The notes under the pieces were generated by a model, which was not told where the DNA came from, did not search any database, and saw nothing but the letters and a program-made list of their open reading frames with translations. A DNA stretch of 64,000 nucleotides from Nocardia aurantiaca (GTDB taxonomy: Bacteria > Actinomycetota > Actinomycetes > Mycobacteriales > Mycobacteriaceae), in contig NZ_WMBB01000015.1 in NCBI RefSeq assembly GCF_009708175.1, positions 124,001-188,000 on the forward strand. Direction: 5' to 3'. Made by a program: the position numbers and the translations under genes. Shown one piece after another: positions 1-8,756 of the stretch (position 1 is its first letter; each line of letters begins with the position of its first letter).

Positions 1-651
1 CACCCAGGTCACGAGCGGGATCGGCGGGAAGAGAGTCCGAGCGCTCAGCCCGAGCAGGCCGATCATGAAGGGCAGCTTGGCAATACCCCGATTGAAGAAC
101 GGGACCACGGTGGTCTCGGCGATCAGATCGCCGACCGCGGTATTGGCGAGCAGCACCGCCAGCAGCTGCCGCTGCACCCGCTGCGGATACCGGCCCGCCC
201 AGGCCTGAATCGTCATGCCGCCCAGACTGTGTCCCACCAGCACCGCGCGCTGGCCCGGCCGCAGCACGGCGTCCAGGACATCGGCGAGATCATCGGCGAG
301 CTGATCGACGGTGAGCGCGGCGGTGCCCTCGTCGCTCTCCCCGTGGCCGCGCACGTCGTAGGCGATGACGCGGTACTCGTCGGCGAAGGCGTTGATCTGA
401 GGGTTCCAGTATTCGAGGCAGCAGGTCCAGCCGTGCACCAGCACGATGACATCACCGTCGGCGGGTCCGTAGGCGTGCGCCCGGAGCCGGGCGCCGTCGG
501 AGGCGGTGACCGGGACGACCTCACAGGGACCGGTCGGCGGATTCAGGTCCGCGTTGTCGTAGGTCCGGGTGCGCAGGTCCGCCCGGTGCTCGCGCACCAG
601 GTCACGAACCTTCCGGCCGAGGTCCGCTGGGTGAGGCAGCATTGCCGGCAT
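1..651 (-). CDS. alpha/beta hydrolase (3' end outside window)
   Basis: The gene runs off the left edge, so 217 codons are visible. It begins with ATG at 651, about 9 nt after an AGGAG Shine-Dalgarno. The fold is a classic alpha/beta hydrolase: an oxyanion-type LVHGWTC near residue 85, RGHGESD near residue 110, and the nucleophile elbow GHSLGG with Ser142. The acid and histidine would lie in the missing part. The substrate cannot be told; esterase, epoxide hydrolase or haloperoxidase-type functions are all possible. A perfect inverted repeat (667-687) sits directly upstream and may be a regulator's operator. Confidence 0.85.
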   Translation of the reverse strand, partial: MPAMLPHPADLGRKVRDLVREHRADLRTRTYDNADLNPPTGPCEVVPVTASDGARLRAHAYGPADGDVIVLVHGWTCCLEYWNPQINAFADEYRVIAYDVRGHGESDEGTAALTVDQLADDLADVLDAVLRPGQRAVLVGHSLGGMTIQAWAGRYPQRVQRQLLAVLLANTAVGDLIAETTVVPFFNRGIAKLPFMIGLLGLSARTLFPPIPLVTWV

Positions 652-666
652 AGGACGCTCCTTTGT

Positions 667-687
667 GTTACTGACCGATACAGTAAC
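667..687. promoter_or_regulatory. palindromic operator upstream of the alpha/beta hydrolase
   Basis: GTTACTG, 7-nt spacer, CAGTAAC: a perfect 7-bp inverted repeat, 15-35 nt upstream of the hydrolase start. Size and position suit a TetR-type repressor, but no adjacent regulator is in view, so the binding protein is unknown. Confidence 0.55.
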
Positions 688-700
688 CTGAGCCGCCTCC

Positions 701-741
701 GCTTGCTAGTGCAAGCATCCGAAAGTTCCCGTGTCGGAACT
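701..741. promoter_or_regulatory. two further inverted repeats in the same intergenic region
   Basis: GCTTGC-TAGT-GCAAGC (701-716) and AGTTCC-6 nt-GGAACT (724-741) are both perfect. The first resembles the TTGC/GCAA and CTAG-containing palindromes found upstream of the XRE/hbhA and aceA genes in this window. They could form the promoter/operator region of the hydrolase. Confidence 0.4.
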
Positions 742-779
742 CACTTCACCCCCGACGAGCGCGGAGGTGTGAGAAAAAT

Positions 780-810
780 GGCCGCCATCCGGATCATCCG
801 GATGGCGGCC
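780..810 (-). terminator. intrinsic terminator of the hbhA operon
   Basis: A perfect 14-bp stem (780-793 with 797-810) and a 3-nt loop. On the minus strand it is followed by ATTTTTCT, giving a proper U-tract. It lies about 20 nt after the stop of the DUF2516 gene, so it probably ends the XRE-hbhA-DUF2516 transcript. Confidence 0.85.
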
Positions 811-828
811 GAGTGTCTCGGAGCCTGG

Positions 829-1128
829 CTACCAGCGCGGCCCGCGCTGGATCTCATCCACCTTCGGCCTGACATCGGCGAGGTAGACGCCGGTCGCCAC
901 GATCGCCGCGATGCCCAGAATCCCCACCGGGGTCCGCGCCAGCAGCAGTGCGCCCAGAGAAGCCAGCAGAATCGCGATCCATACCGGCTTGGTCAGCTTG
1001 TCCACGGCCGTGAAGGCATCCGGACGCTGACGAATCGCATGCACGAGAGCGAACACCGTCATGCCGAGCGCGCACAGCTGCAACACCCACAGAATCAGCC
1101 CGGGAATTCCCATCACCCCACCCATCAT
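829..1128 (-). CDS. DUF2516 family small membrane protein
   Basis: About 99 residues with three predicted membrane helices: near residues 6-28, 40-62 and 63-80. It matches the DUF2516 family and occupies the position of M. tuberculosis Rv0476, immediately downstream of hbhA. Function is unknown. The start is uncertain: in-frame ATGs lie at 1128, 1125 and 1113, and the GGGTGGGG just before 1113 could favour the shortest form. The open frame extends to 1224, but that part lacks family similarity. It probably shares the hbhA transcript and the terminator at 780-810. Confidence 0.75.
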   Translation of the reverse strand: MMGGVMGIPGLILWVLQLCALGMTVFALVHAIRQRPDAFTAVDKLTKPVWIAILLASLGALLLARTPVGILGIAAIVATGVYLADVRPKVDEIQRGPRW

Positions 1129-1342
1129 ACGGGCGAAGCCCTGTCCACCAGGGCTCCTGACCGCGACGCGAGTCCCGAACACCACGCGCACGGGGGGCAG
1201 CCCGCCTGTCCCGCCCAGGGGCACCGCTCGGCCACCGCGCGTCCGGGCACTGACCTCTGCACGAAGGCGCGCACGCCGGGAACACCACGGCCGGCCCGAC
1301 CCCGCGGCCTTTCGAAATGCGACCTGGCTCCCCCCGAATGCG

Positions 1343-1376
1343 GTCGCCCTCGCACACGTGCGCGTGCGAGGGCGAC
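1343..1376. terminator. strong GC-rich hairpin just after hbhA
   Basis: GTCGCCCTCGCAC, 8-nt loop, GTGCGAGGGCGAC: a perfect 13-bp stem 25 nt after the hbhA stop. It has no U-tract on the minus strand (the T-run is on the plus side). It may therefore attenuate or stabilise hbhA mRNA rather than end the operon completely. Confidence 0.6.
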
Positions 1377-1400
1377 AGGCTTTTTCGTAAGTGCGGAGTC

Positions 1401-2075
1401 TTACTTCTTGGTCGGGGCGGCCTTCTTGGCGGGCGCCTTCTTGGCCGGAGCCTTCTTGGCGGCGGCCTTCTGGGCCGGCGCGTCCTCGACCGGAGCGGTC
1501 TCGGTGGTGACGTCGACAACCTCGGCGTCGACGGCCTCCTCGGCCTCGGGCTCCACCTCGGCCTCGACCTTGCCCGAGCGGCCGATGTACGGGCCGACCT
1601 GGTCGGTCACCTTGCCGATGATGTCCTGGGTCTGCGACAGCAAGTCGTTGTAGCGGGTCTCGACCTGCTCGAAGCGCTCCTCGAAAGCCGGGTTGCTGCG
1701 CAGCTTCTCGACGGTCTCCTCGCCGCGGGCGGCCAGGTCGGCGTACAGGTCCAGCAGCTGGTGGTAGTACTGGTCGACCAGCTTGCGCAGCTCCTCCGAG
1801 GTGGCCTTCTCGCGCAGCTCGGCGAGGTCCTCGGGCAGCTCGGACGGCAGCGCCTGCACGCGCTGGCGCAGGGTCTCGGCCTGCTCCTGCAGGTCGGCCG
1901 GGATGTTGGCGAAACGCTCGCGAGCCTCGTCGATGCGCCCCTGGACGTCGGCGGAGGTGGCGCGCTCACGGATCTGCGCGACGGCGTCGAGCACGGCGGC
2001 GTAAATGGCATCGCCCGCGCCGACGGTGGCGTAGATCGGCTTGGTCACGGTGGCGGTCAGGTTGGATTCGGTCAT
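1401..2075 (-). CDS. hbhA: heparin-binding hemagglutinin (HBHA) homologue
   Basis: 224 residues. The first ~165 are strongly helical and charged, fitting the HBHA coiled coil. The end is a Lys/Ala/Pro-rich tail (residues ~205-224, repeated AKKAP units) like the heparin-binding tail of mycobacterial HBHA. In mycobacteria HBHA is a surface adhesin that binds heparan sulfate and associates with lipid inclusions; the tail lysines are methylated there. The ATG overlaps the stop of the upstream XRE regulator (ATGA), so the two are translationally coupled. The tail is shorter than in M. tuberculosis, so adhesin activity is inferred. Confidence 0.92.
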   Translation of the reverse strand: MTESNLTATVTKPIYATVGAGDAIYAAVLDAVAQIRERATSADVQGRIDEARERFANIPADLQEQAETLRQRVQALPSELPEDLAELREKATSEELRKLVDQYYHQLLDLYADLAARGEETVEKLRSNPAFEERFEQVETRYNDLLSQTQDIIGKVTDQVGPYIGRSGKVEAEVEPEAEEAVDAEVVDVTTETAPVEDAPAQKAAAKKAPAKKAPAKKAAPTKK

Positions 2076-2608
2076 GATGGTTCGTTCTCCTGGCGTGGCG
2101 GAACTTCGGCTATGCGGTGCGGAACCTCGTTGTCCCTGTCTCCCCCGGGAACGCCCCCCTTAAGGTCCGTTGCGTCCCCTCTGTCCTCGTTCGCCTGGTT
2201 TTCGCGGCAAAACGATTCATAGATGTCCAGGAGGACCTGCTTCTGACGTTCGGTCAGGCCGGCGTCAGCCAGCAGAGCATCCCGGACCGGGCCGTGCGGC
2301 CTCTGCTCGAGGTACCCGGCCCGCATGTACAAGACCTCCGAGGAGACCCGCAGACCCTTCGCGATCTGGGCGAGTACCTCGGCGGACGGGTTACGCAGCC
2401 CGCGCTCGATCTGACTCAGATACGGATTGCTCACCCCCGCCAGCTGTGCGAGCTGACGCAGCGAGACCTGGGCGGCCTCGCGTTGCGCCCGGATGAAGCC
2501 CCCGATGTCGTGAGCCGCGTTGGCTACGCGACCCGTCCGATCTCCGGCGGCGGACGTCTCCGCCATATCGCCCTCGATCGGTTCGGGAACCTCGGGATCG
2601 TGCTTCAT
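2072..2608 (-). CDS. XRE family transcriptional regulator (Rv0474-like)
   Basis: About 178 residues. A Cro/C1-type helix-turn-helix lies near residues 35-90 (QLAQLAGVSNPYLSQIERG, then a PSAEVLAQIAKGL segment). The C-terminal half is helical, with an acidic polar tail. It is the positional counterpart of M. tuberculosis Rv0474, always next to hbhA. ATG 2608 has GGAAGG 6 nt upstream; the preceding GTG at 2611 would be too close. It probably controls its own operon from the 2609-2731 region, which contains an inverted repeat. Confidence 0.9.
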   Translation of the reverse strand: MKHDPEVPEPIEGDMAETSAAGDRTGRVANAAHDIGGFIRAQREAAQVSLRQLAQLAGVSNPYLSQIERGLRNPSAEVLAQIAKGLRVSSEVLYMRAGYLEQRPHGPVRDALLADAGLTERQKQVLLDIYESFCRENQANEDRGDATDLKGGVPGGDRDNEVPHRIAEVPPRQENEPS

Positions 2609-2648
2609 CACTCACCTTCCGGCGGTTGTGCGGTCAATTCTAGGACGG

Positions 2649-2681
2649 GGTGCTAACTCTTGCAAGCGCTCTGCTAGCACC
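2649..2681. promoter_or_regulatory. inverted repeat in the XRE-hbhA promoter region
   Basis: GGTGCTA (2649-2655) and TAGCACC (2675-2681) are perfect arms enclosing a CTTGCAAG palindrome (2659-2666). This lies 40-75 nt upstream of the XRE start and is a plausible autoregulatory operator. The GCTAGC and TTGCAAG words recur upstream of aceA. Confidence 0.5.
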
Positions 2682-2731
2682 ATTTCGGCAAACAGCCGGC
2701 GCTCCGCCCGGAGCGCTAATTGGTCAATTGT

Positions 2732-4090
2732 TCAGCCATTGAACAGCAAATGCGACACGGCATAGATGGCCAGGCCCGCCAGCGAACCGATCACGGTGCC
2801 ATTGATGCGAATGAATTGCAGATCCTTGCCCGCCGCCAATTCGATCTTGCGGCTGGCCTCCTCCGCATCCCAGCGGGCAACGGTGTCGCTGACCAGCGAT
2901 GCGAACTCGGCCCCGTAGTTGGCGACCAGGTACCGGACGCCGCGTTCGAGCCACCCGTCCACCTCGTCGCGCATCGCCGAGTCGGTCGAGAGCCGCTCGC
3001 CCAACTGCCGCACATTATCGGCCACCTTGCGGCGCAGCGTGGAATTCGGATCGTCGGCCGACTCCAGGATCATGCGCTTGGCGGCCCGCCAGGTGGCCTG
3101 CGCCATCCCGGTGACCTCGCGCCGGCCCATGAGCTCGGTCTTGATCTTCTCCGCCTTTTCGATCATGGCGTCGTCGAATTGCAGATCGTGGGCGAAATCC
3201 TCGAGGAAACGATTCGCGGCCAGCCGCACCTCGTGGTCGGGCTGGGTGCGCACCTTCCAGGTGAATTCCACCAACTCCCGATAAATGCGCTCGGCCAGCA
3301 GCGAATTCACGAATTTCGGCGCCCAGGACGGCGCGTCCCGATTCACGATGCGGTCGAGGGTCTCCTGCGAGTCCAGCGCCCACTGGTGCGCGCGCTCGCC
3401 CAGCAGATCCAGCAGCGGGGCCTGCCGGTTGTCTGCGATCAGCTCGTTGAGCACCTTGCCGATGGGCGGACCCCACAGTGGCTCGGCGATGCGCTTGACG
3501 ATGGTGTGGTCGATGATCTGCTCGACATCCTCGTCGCGCAGCACGCCGATCACCGCGCGCAACATGGTCGCGCTCTCGTCGGAGACGCGTTCCGCGTGCT
3601 CCGGCGCGGCCATCCACCGGCCCAGCCGCAGCGGGATCTGCGCGGAATTCGTCTTGACGGCGACGGCCTCCGGCGAGAGGAAATTGGTGCGCACGAACTC
3701 ACCGAGTCCGGCGCCCACCTGATCCTTTTTCTTGCGGATGATCGCGGTGTGCGGAATCGGCAGTCCGAGCGGATGCCGGAACAGAGCGGTGACGGCGAAC
3801 CAGTCGGCCAGCGCGCCGACCATGCCCGCCTCGGAGGCGGCCTTCACATAGCCGACCCACGCACCGCCCCCACCGCGCGAGCTGATCCAGGCGCAGGTGA
3901 TGTAGATGATCGTGGCCGCGGCGAGAAAGCCGGTGGCGATGGCCTTCATGCGCCACAGTTCGCGCTTCTTGCCCTCTTCGTCCAGGAGATCGGCGAACGC
4001 TCCGCCGCCGTTGAGTGTGGTCTTCATCGGCTTCGGCTCGCTCGTTTCGAGTACCCCGGCACTGCCGGCAGGTTGCTCCATATCGTCCAT
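2732..4090 (-). CDS. DUF445 family membrane protein (Rv0473-like)
   Basis: 452 residues. One membrane helix lies near residues 48-68, followed by the DUF445 signature (GALADWFAVTALFRHP, residues ~94-110). A long soluble helical domain follows, and a closing hydrophobic segment near the C-terminus. The family is widespread and of unknown function. In M. tuberculosis Rv0473 lies between Rv0472c (TetR) and Rv0474, as here. It is divergent from the TetR gene at 4214. The first of several in-frame ATGs (4090, 4081, 4027) is used; none has a clear ribosome site. Confidence 0.85.
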   Translation of the reverse strand: MDDMEQPAGSAGVLETSEPKPMKTTLNGGGAFADLLDEEGKKRELWRMKAIATGFLAAATIIYITCAWISSRGGGGAWVGYVKAASEAGMVGALADWFAVTALFRHPLGLPIPHTAIIRKKKDQVGAGLGEFVRTNFLSPEAVAVKTNSAQIPLRLGRWMAAPEHAERVSDESATMLRAVIGVLRDEDVEQIIDHTIVKRIAEPLWGPPIGKVLNELIADNRQAPLLDLLGERAHQWALDSQETLDRIVNRDAPSWAPKFVNSLLAERIYRELVEFTWKVRTQPDHEVRLAANRFLEDFAHDLQFDDAMIEKAEKIKTELMGRREVTGMAQATWRAAKRMILESADDPNSTLRRKVADNVRQLGERLSTDSAMRDEVDGWLERGVRYLVANYGAEFASLVSDTVARWDAEEASRKIELAAGKDLQFIRINGTVIGSLAGLAIYAVSHLLFNG

Positions 4091-4213
4091 TCTGGCGCGT
4101 GGTGTGACGCACTCCCCGCCGCCGGGCCCTTCCCGATCGGCGACGATTCACAGCATGGGAGGCTTAAGCTGAATAGGCCCAGGCCCAGGACGCGAACAAG
4201 GAGCCAACGCAGC

Positions 4214-4954
4214 GTGACCACCAAAGGCAGCGTGAGTGCCGCCGTGGAGGCGGCCACCGGTCCACGCGGTGGTCGTGTCGACGGCCGCAAACGACGCTGG
4301 CAACAGCACAAGATCGACCGCCGCGAGGAACTGGTGGACGGCACCCTGGCCGCCATCCGCAAGCGCGGCGGCGACGCCGGAATGGATGAGATCGCCGCCG
4401 AGATCGGCGTCTCGAAAACCGTGCTCTACCGGTACTTCTCGGATAAGCAGGACCTGACCCGCGCCACCATGGAGCGGTTCATCGAGACCACGCTGATGCC
4501 GCGCATCTACGAGGCCATCAGCGACGACCTCGACGAGTATCAGCTGGTCCGCAACACACTGGCGGCGTACGTGCACACGGTCGACTCCGACACCGATGTG
4601 TACCGGTTCATCATGGGCAACGGCTCGGCCACCGACACCTCGACCCTCGCCGATTTCGAGAAGCTGTTCGCGCAGGTGGTCTCGGCGGTCATCATCGACA
4701 AGTCCTTCGACCGCGGCATCCAGACCGAAGGCGCGATGCTGTGGTCGTACGTGCTGGTCGGCGGCGTGCAGCTGGCGACGGACTGGTGGATCTCCAATCG
4801 CACCATGTCCAGCGAGGAAATGCTCGACTACCTGACGATGATGGCCTGGAGCGCCATCGAGGGCATGGTCCGCGCGGGCGGCGATCGGCATTACTTCAAC
4901 GCGCGCCCGCACGTGCTGCCGGACCCGGAAAACCGCGAAAGCACTGCTAGCTGA
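4214..4954 (+). CDS. TetR family regulator (Rv0472c-like)
   Basis: 246 residues. A basic N-terminal stretch precedes a TetR helix-turn-helix near residues 55-85 (MDEIAAEIGVSKTVLYRYF). The C-terminal ligand domain carries the family's usual hydrophobic helices. GTG 4214 has AAGGAG 10 nt upstream; GTG 4232 is an alternative. A much longer open frame reaches back to 2720, but it is antisense to DUF445 and not coding. It is divergent from DUF445, as Rv0472c is from Rv0473. Ligand unknown. Confidence 0.9.
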   Translation: MTTKGSVSAAVEAATGPRGGRVDGRKRRWQQHKIDRREELVDGTLAAIRKRGGDAGMDEIAAEIGVSKTVLYRYFSDKQDLTRATMERFIETTLMPRIYEAISDDLDEYQLVRNTLAAYVHTVDSDTDVYRFIMGNGSATDTSTLADFEKLFAQVVSAVIIDKSFDRGIQTEGAMLWSYVLVGGVQLATDWWISNRTMSSEEMLDYLTMMAWSAIEGMVRAGGDRHYFNARPHVLPDPENRESTAS

Positions 4955-4963
4955 CGGCTAGCA
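4945..4963. repeat. inverted repeat at the TetR stop codon
   Basis: TGCTAGC-TGACG-GCTAGCA: perfect 7-bp arms overlapping the TGA stop. It could act as a weak terminator or as a binding site. CTAG is normally scarce in such high-G+C DNA, and similar CTAG palindromes occur at 2673, 23342 and 23600-23662. Confidence 0.4.
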
Positions 4964-5065
4964 CTCGAGTTCGCTGTGTGGTTAGGCTGAACCCGGCGGA
5001 CCGCACCACGGGGTGTCCGCCGTGTCGGCACCAACGGGGGTGTTGGCTCCCATGGAGGGTCACTG

Positions 5066-6499
5066 ATGGCGAAAGAGCTGCCCACATCCAGGCTTGCGCG
5101 TGGGACGAAGCTGGGGATTGCCGTCGCCGGTAATGCCTTGCGCGCCCAGAAGACTCGACGATCCATGCGCGGCCGCTCCGAGGCTGTGCGGGCGCGGATG
5201 GCCGAGGAGTCGATGATCCGGGCGACCGAGCAGATGGTCATGGTGCTGGGCACCATGAAGGGTGTGGCCATGAAGCTCGGGCAGATGCTGTCCGTGCTGG
5301 ACCTGGATCTGGTTCCGCCCGAACATCGGGAGCGGTTCCAGCGGCGGCTGGCGGTGCTGCGCGACAGCGCGCCCTCGGTGTCGTTCGAGGTCATGCGGGC
5401 GGTCGTCGAGGAGGACTTCAGGCAGCCGCTGAAAGCCGTTTTCGCCGAATTCGATCCGGAACCCGTGGCCGCGGCCTCGATCGGGCAGGTCTACAAGGCG
5501 ACCCTGCACGACGGCCGCGCGGTCGCGGTGAAGGTGCAGTACCCGGGCATCGACGCGGCCGTGCGCGCGGATCTGAAGAACCTGGCCATGTTTCGGCGCA
5601 TCCTGCAATCGGCCATGCCGTGGGTGACCCCGGCCGTGCTGGACGAGCTGCGCCTGAATCTGGAGAGCGAACTCGACTACGTGGCGGAAGCCAATACCCA
5701 GAAGCAGATTTCGGAGCTGTTCACCGGCCACCCGTTCATCATGGTGCCGACCACCTACCCGGAGCTGTCCACCACCCGCGTACTGGTGAGCGAGTACTTC
5801 CCGGGCCGCGGCTTCGATGAGATCCGGCAACTGCCCGCGGCGGAACGCAATCGGATCGGCGAGATCATCTACCGGTTCTACGTGGGCTCGCTGTTCACCT
5901 TCAACGAATTCTGCGGTGATCCGCATCCGGGCAATCTGCTGCTCGGCCCGGATGGGCGGGTGGCGTTCCTGGACTTCGGGCTCTACAACCGGATGGATCC
6001 CGAGCACGTGCAATTCGAGGCCATCTGTATTCGCGCGGCGGCCGAGGAGCGCGCCGAGGATCTGCGCGATCTCATGGTCGAGCGCGGCGTCATCGAGTCC
6101 CCGGACGAGATAACTCCCGAGGAGTGTCTGGAATACGTGTTGGCGGCGTGCGAGTGGGCGCTGGTGGACGAGGAAATCACCATCACTCCCGAATTGGCCT
6201 CCGGCGCTTTCGTGCTCGCGGTGGATCCGCGGGCCAGCGAGTTCGCGGGGATGAAGCAGCAGAATCTGCCGCCCGAGCACCTGTTCTCCCGGCGCGCCGA
6301 CTTCCTCACCTTCGGCATGCTGGGGCAGCTGGGGGCGACGGGCAACTGGCATCGCATCGCGCGGGAGTGGCTCTACGGGGACGAGCCGGTCACCGAACTC
6401 GGCCGCGCCCATCACGAATGGCTGGCCGGCCGCCCGGCTCCCACGCCGACCACCGGGGGGTCGACCAAGAAGACCCGCAAACGCGCCGCCAAGGCGTAA
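5066..6499 (+). CDS. ABC1/UbiB family atypical kinase
   Basis: 477 residues, normal for the family. The UbiB/ADCK hallmarks are present: the KxGQ motif (KLGQML, near residue 73), the Ala-rich nucleotide loop (AAASIGQVYKA), the VAVKVQYPG lysine, and the catalytic region GDPHPGNLL followed by FLDFG. Members are ATP-binding proteins linked to isoprenoid lipid or quinone homeostasis; actinobacterial members (Rv0647c type) have no assigned substrate. The start has GGAGGG 6-8 nt upstream. The C-terminus ends in a Lys/Arg-rich tail. It is followed at once by the reductase at 6523, probably in one operon. Confidence 0.92.
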   Translation: MAKELPTSRLARGTKLGIAVAGNALRAQKTRRSMRGRSEAVRARMAEESMIRATEQMVMVLGTMKGVAMKLGQMLSVLDLDLVPPEHRERFQRRLAVLRDSAPSVSFEVMRAVVEEDFRQPLKAVFAEFDPEPVAAASIGQVYKATLHDGRAVAVKVQYPGIDAAVRADLKNLAMFRRILQSAMPWVTPAVLDELRLNLESELDYVAEANTQKQISELFTGHPFIMVPTTYPELSTTRVLVSEYFPGRGFDEIRQLPAAERNRIGEIIYRFYVGSLFTFNEFCGDPHPGNLLLGPDGRVAFLDFGLYNRMDPEHVQFEAICIRAAAEERAEDLRDLMVERGVIESPDEITPEECLEYVLAACEWALVDEEITITPELASGAFVLAVDPRASEFAGMKQQNLPPEHLFSRRADFLTFGMLGQLGATGNWHRIAREWLYGDEPVTELGRAHHEWLAGRPAPTPTTGGSTKKTRKRAAKA

Positions 6500-6522
6500 A
6501 CCTCACCCGACGGGAAAGAGCT

Positions 6523-7764
6523 ATGGCCAACAGGGAATTCGACATCGTCCTATTCGGGGCGACCGGCTTCGTGGGCAAGCTGACCGCGCAGTATCTGGCC
6601 GAGGCCGCACCCGCCGGTGCGCGCATCGCGCTGGCCGGGCGGTCACCGGAGAAGCTGGCCGCCGTCCGCACCGAACTGGGTGCGGCCGCCGCGGAATGGC
6701 CGCTGGTACAGGCGGATTCCACCGATCAGGCCAGCCTGGACGCGCTGGCGGCACGCACCAAGGTGGTCGTCACCACCGTGGGCCCGTACCTGCGCTACGG
6801 GTTGCCGCTGGTGCGGGCGTGCGCCGAGAACGGCACGCACTACGCCGATCTCACCGGTGAGCCGCTGTTCATCCGGGAGTGCATCGACCGGTTCGGTGAG
6901 CGGGCCGCCGAGACCGGCGCGAAGATCGTGAATTCCTGTGGCTACGACTCGATTCCGTCGGATCTGAGCGTCTACCAGCTGTATCGGCGCAGTGTCGCGG
7001 ACAATGCCGGCGAGCTCACCGACGTCACCCTGGTGGCTTGGCTCAAGGGCGGGGCCAGCGGCGGCACCATCGACTCCGGCCGCGCCATGATGGAGGCCAT
7101 CGCGGAGGATCCGGCCAAGGCGTCGGTCATGTCGCACCCCTATTCGCTGAGCCCGGACAAGTCCATGGAGCCCGAGGTGGGCCGCCAGTCCGACCAGGCG
7201 CTCTCGCGGGCCTCGGCCATCGATCCGAGCCTGGACGGCTGGGTGGCGACCTTCGTCATGGGCGCGCACAATACCAAGATCGTGCGCCGCTCCAATGGCC
7301 TGCTGGGCTGGCCCTACGGCAAGAACTTCCGCTACCGCGAGGTCATGAGCGCGGGCTCCTCGGCCACCGCGCCGCTGATCGCGGCGGGTATCGCGGGCGG
7401 CATCGTGGCCACCATGGCGGCGGGCGCGGTGCTGTCGCGGGTGGCCTTGGGCCGCAGGCTGATCGACCGCATCGTGCCCAAGCCGGGCACCGGGCCGAGC
7501 GAGAAGTCCCGGCGGAGCGGCTGGTTCACCATGCGCACCTTCGCGCACACCACCTCGGGTGCGAAGTACGTGTGCACGTTCGCGGGCAAGGGCGATCCTG
7601 GATATCAGGCCACCTCGGTGATGCTCGGCCAGTCCGGCCTGTGCCTGGCCTTCGACGGCCTGCCTGAGTTGGCGGGCATTCTCACCCCGGCCTCGGCCAT
7701 GGGTGACGCGCTGACCGAGCGGCTGCGCGCGGCGGGCATGACCATCGAGGTCGAGCCCGCCTGA
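6523..7764 (+). CDS. saccharopine-dehydrogenase-like trans-acting enoyl reductase family protein
   Basis: 413 residues. The N-terminal Rossmann fold has VLFGATGFVGKLTAQYL (residues ~7-23), and the family's GPYLRYGLPLVRAC, YADLTGE and NSCGYDSIPSD motifs follow. It resembles M. tuberculosis Rv2449c and the trans-acting enoyl reductase Rv2953. Family members reduce lipid intermediates or remain uncharacterised. A hydrophobic stretch near residues 290-320 could be membrane-associated. The ATG is preceded by GGGAAAGAG, 24 nt after the ABC1 kinase, so the two are probably co-transcribed. The exact substrate is unknown. Confidence 0.85.
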   Translation: MANREFDIVLFGATGFVGKLTAQYLAEAAPAGARIALAGRSPEKLAAVRTELGAAAAEWPLVQADSTDQASLDALAARTKVVVTTVGPYLRYGLPLVRACAENGTHYADLTGEPLFIRECIDRFGERAAETGAKIVNSCGYDSIPSDLSVYQLYRRSVADNAGELTDVTLVAWLKGGASGGTIDSGRAMMEAIAEDPAKASVMSHPYSLSPDKSMEPEVGRQSDQALSRASAIDPSLDGWVATFVMGAHNTKIVRRSNGLLGWPYGKNFRYREVMSAGSSATAPLIAAGIAGGIVATMAAGAVLSRVALGRRLIDRIVPKPGTGPSEKSRRSGWFTMRTFAHTTSGAKYVCTFAGKGDPGYQATSVMLGQSGLCLAFDGLPELAGILTPASAMGDALTERLRAAGMTIEVEPA

Positions 7765-7779
7765 CGCGCGCCGGAGCGG

Positions 7780-8736
7780 CTACTCGGGAGTGCTGTGCTT
7801 CGCGATGAGCGCCCGGTAGCGATCGAAGGCGGGCTTCGGCGTGTAATCCGAACGCAGGAGCCCGAATTCGAGATTCATATCGCCCTGATCGCTGTACGAG
7901 TCGCGCAGGGCGAAGTGCTCGTAGGCGGTGATGTTGAGCTCGCCGGCCAGGCCGGCCACGGTGCCCACCACGGTCTCGAGCACTTCCGCCTGACGCTCGT
8001 AGGACCGATGCGGTCCGGTGGCCCAGCCGTTTTCGGTGATGTGGATGGGGGTGGCGTCGGGAATGCCCGCAGCGGCCAGGCTTTCGCGGCGGAAGCCGGT
8101 GAGGACGGCGGTAATCGCGGCTTCCAGTCCCTCGGCCGAGATCGGACGGAAGACGTCGGGGAAGAAATCCAGGCCGACATAGTCGAGCGCCTCGGCGAAT
8201 TCGCGCCCGCCCCGGCGCCCCAGATCGCTCCAGAACTCCTGTGCCGGATCGAAAATCGGGGTCGAGTTGCAGCCGATGCGGACCGCGAGGCCGAGACGAT
8301 CCACCTCGGCGCGGGCGGCACGCGCGCCCTCGATGATGGCCCGCCGGACCTGCGGGTAGCCGCCGTTGCCACCGGGACCGGCGTGGTTGGGTTCCTCCGC
8401 GATCTGCAGCGAGGCGAGCACCGGACCGTGCTCGCGAATCTGCTTGCGCAGGAACTCGAGCCAGCCGGTGAGATCGTCGCCGGGCTCGTGGAAGCACACC
8501 ACCAGATCGAGCATGCGGTGCGGTGCGGTGTACTGCCAGGGTTGCGGCGGGGCTTCCTGGAAACCACCGCGGGCGTCGCTGTAGAGGACGTAGCCGCGCA
8601 CTACGAACGGATGTGCGCCGTGCAGCACGTCCAGGGCCGCGGCAATGCGGTCGGCCCGCTCCGGTGGGCCGGGAGTGACATTGCCGAACTGGTCGCCGGC
8701 GAGTCCGCCCGCATAGATGCCGAATCTGAGCGTCAT
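7780..8736 (-). CDS. glycoside-hydrolase-fold (TIM barrel) protein
   Basis: 318 residues with no signal peptide. It looks like a clan-A type (beta/alpha)8 glycosidase: LQIAEEPNHA near residue 113 would supply the acid/base Glu on strand 4, and HITENGWATG near residue 238 the nucleophile Glu on strand 7. No characterised family can be named, and the substrate is unknown. It is convergent with the upstream reductase and divergent from the TetR at 8820; the tandem operators between them suggest TetR control. The ATG at 8736 has no strong Shine-Dalgarno. Confidence 0.65.
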   Translation of the reverse strand: MTLRFGIYAGGLAGDQFGNVTPGPPERADRIAAALDVLHGAHPFVVRGYVLYSDARGGFQEAPPQPWQYTAPHRMLDLVVCFHEPGDDLTGWLEFLRKQIREHGPVLASLQIAEEPNHAGPGGNGGYPQVRRAIIEGARAARAEVDRLGLAVRIGCNSTPIFDPAQEFWSDLGRRGGREFAEALDYVGLDFFPDVFRPISAEGLEAAITAVLTGFRRESLAAAGIPDATPIHITENGWATGPHRSYERQAEVLETVVGTVAGLAGELNITAYEHFALRDSYSDQGDMNLEFGLLRSDYTPKPAFDRYRALIAKHSTPE

Positions 8737-8756
8737 GGCCCGACCGTAGCACTGAA

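Noticed and set aside
2720..4213. N-terminal extension of the TetR open frame over 490 codons
   Set aside because: It is antisense to the DUF445 gene and has no domain; GTG 4214 with AAGGAG gives a normal-length TetR.
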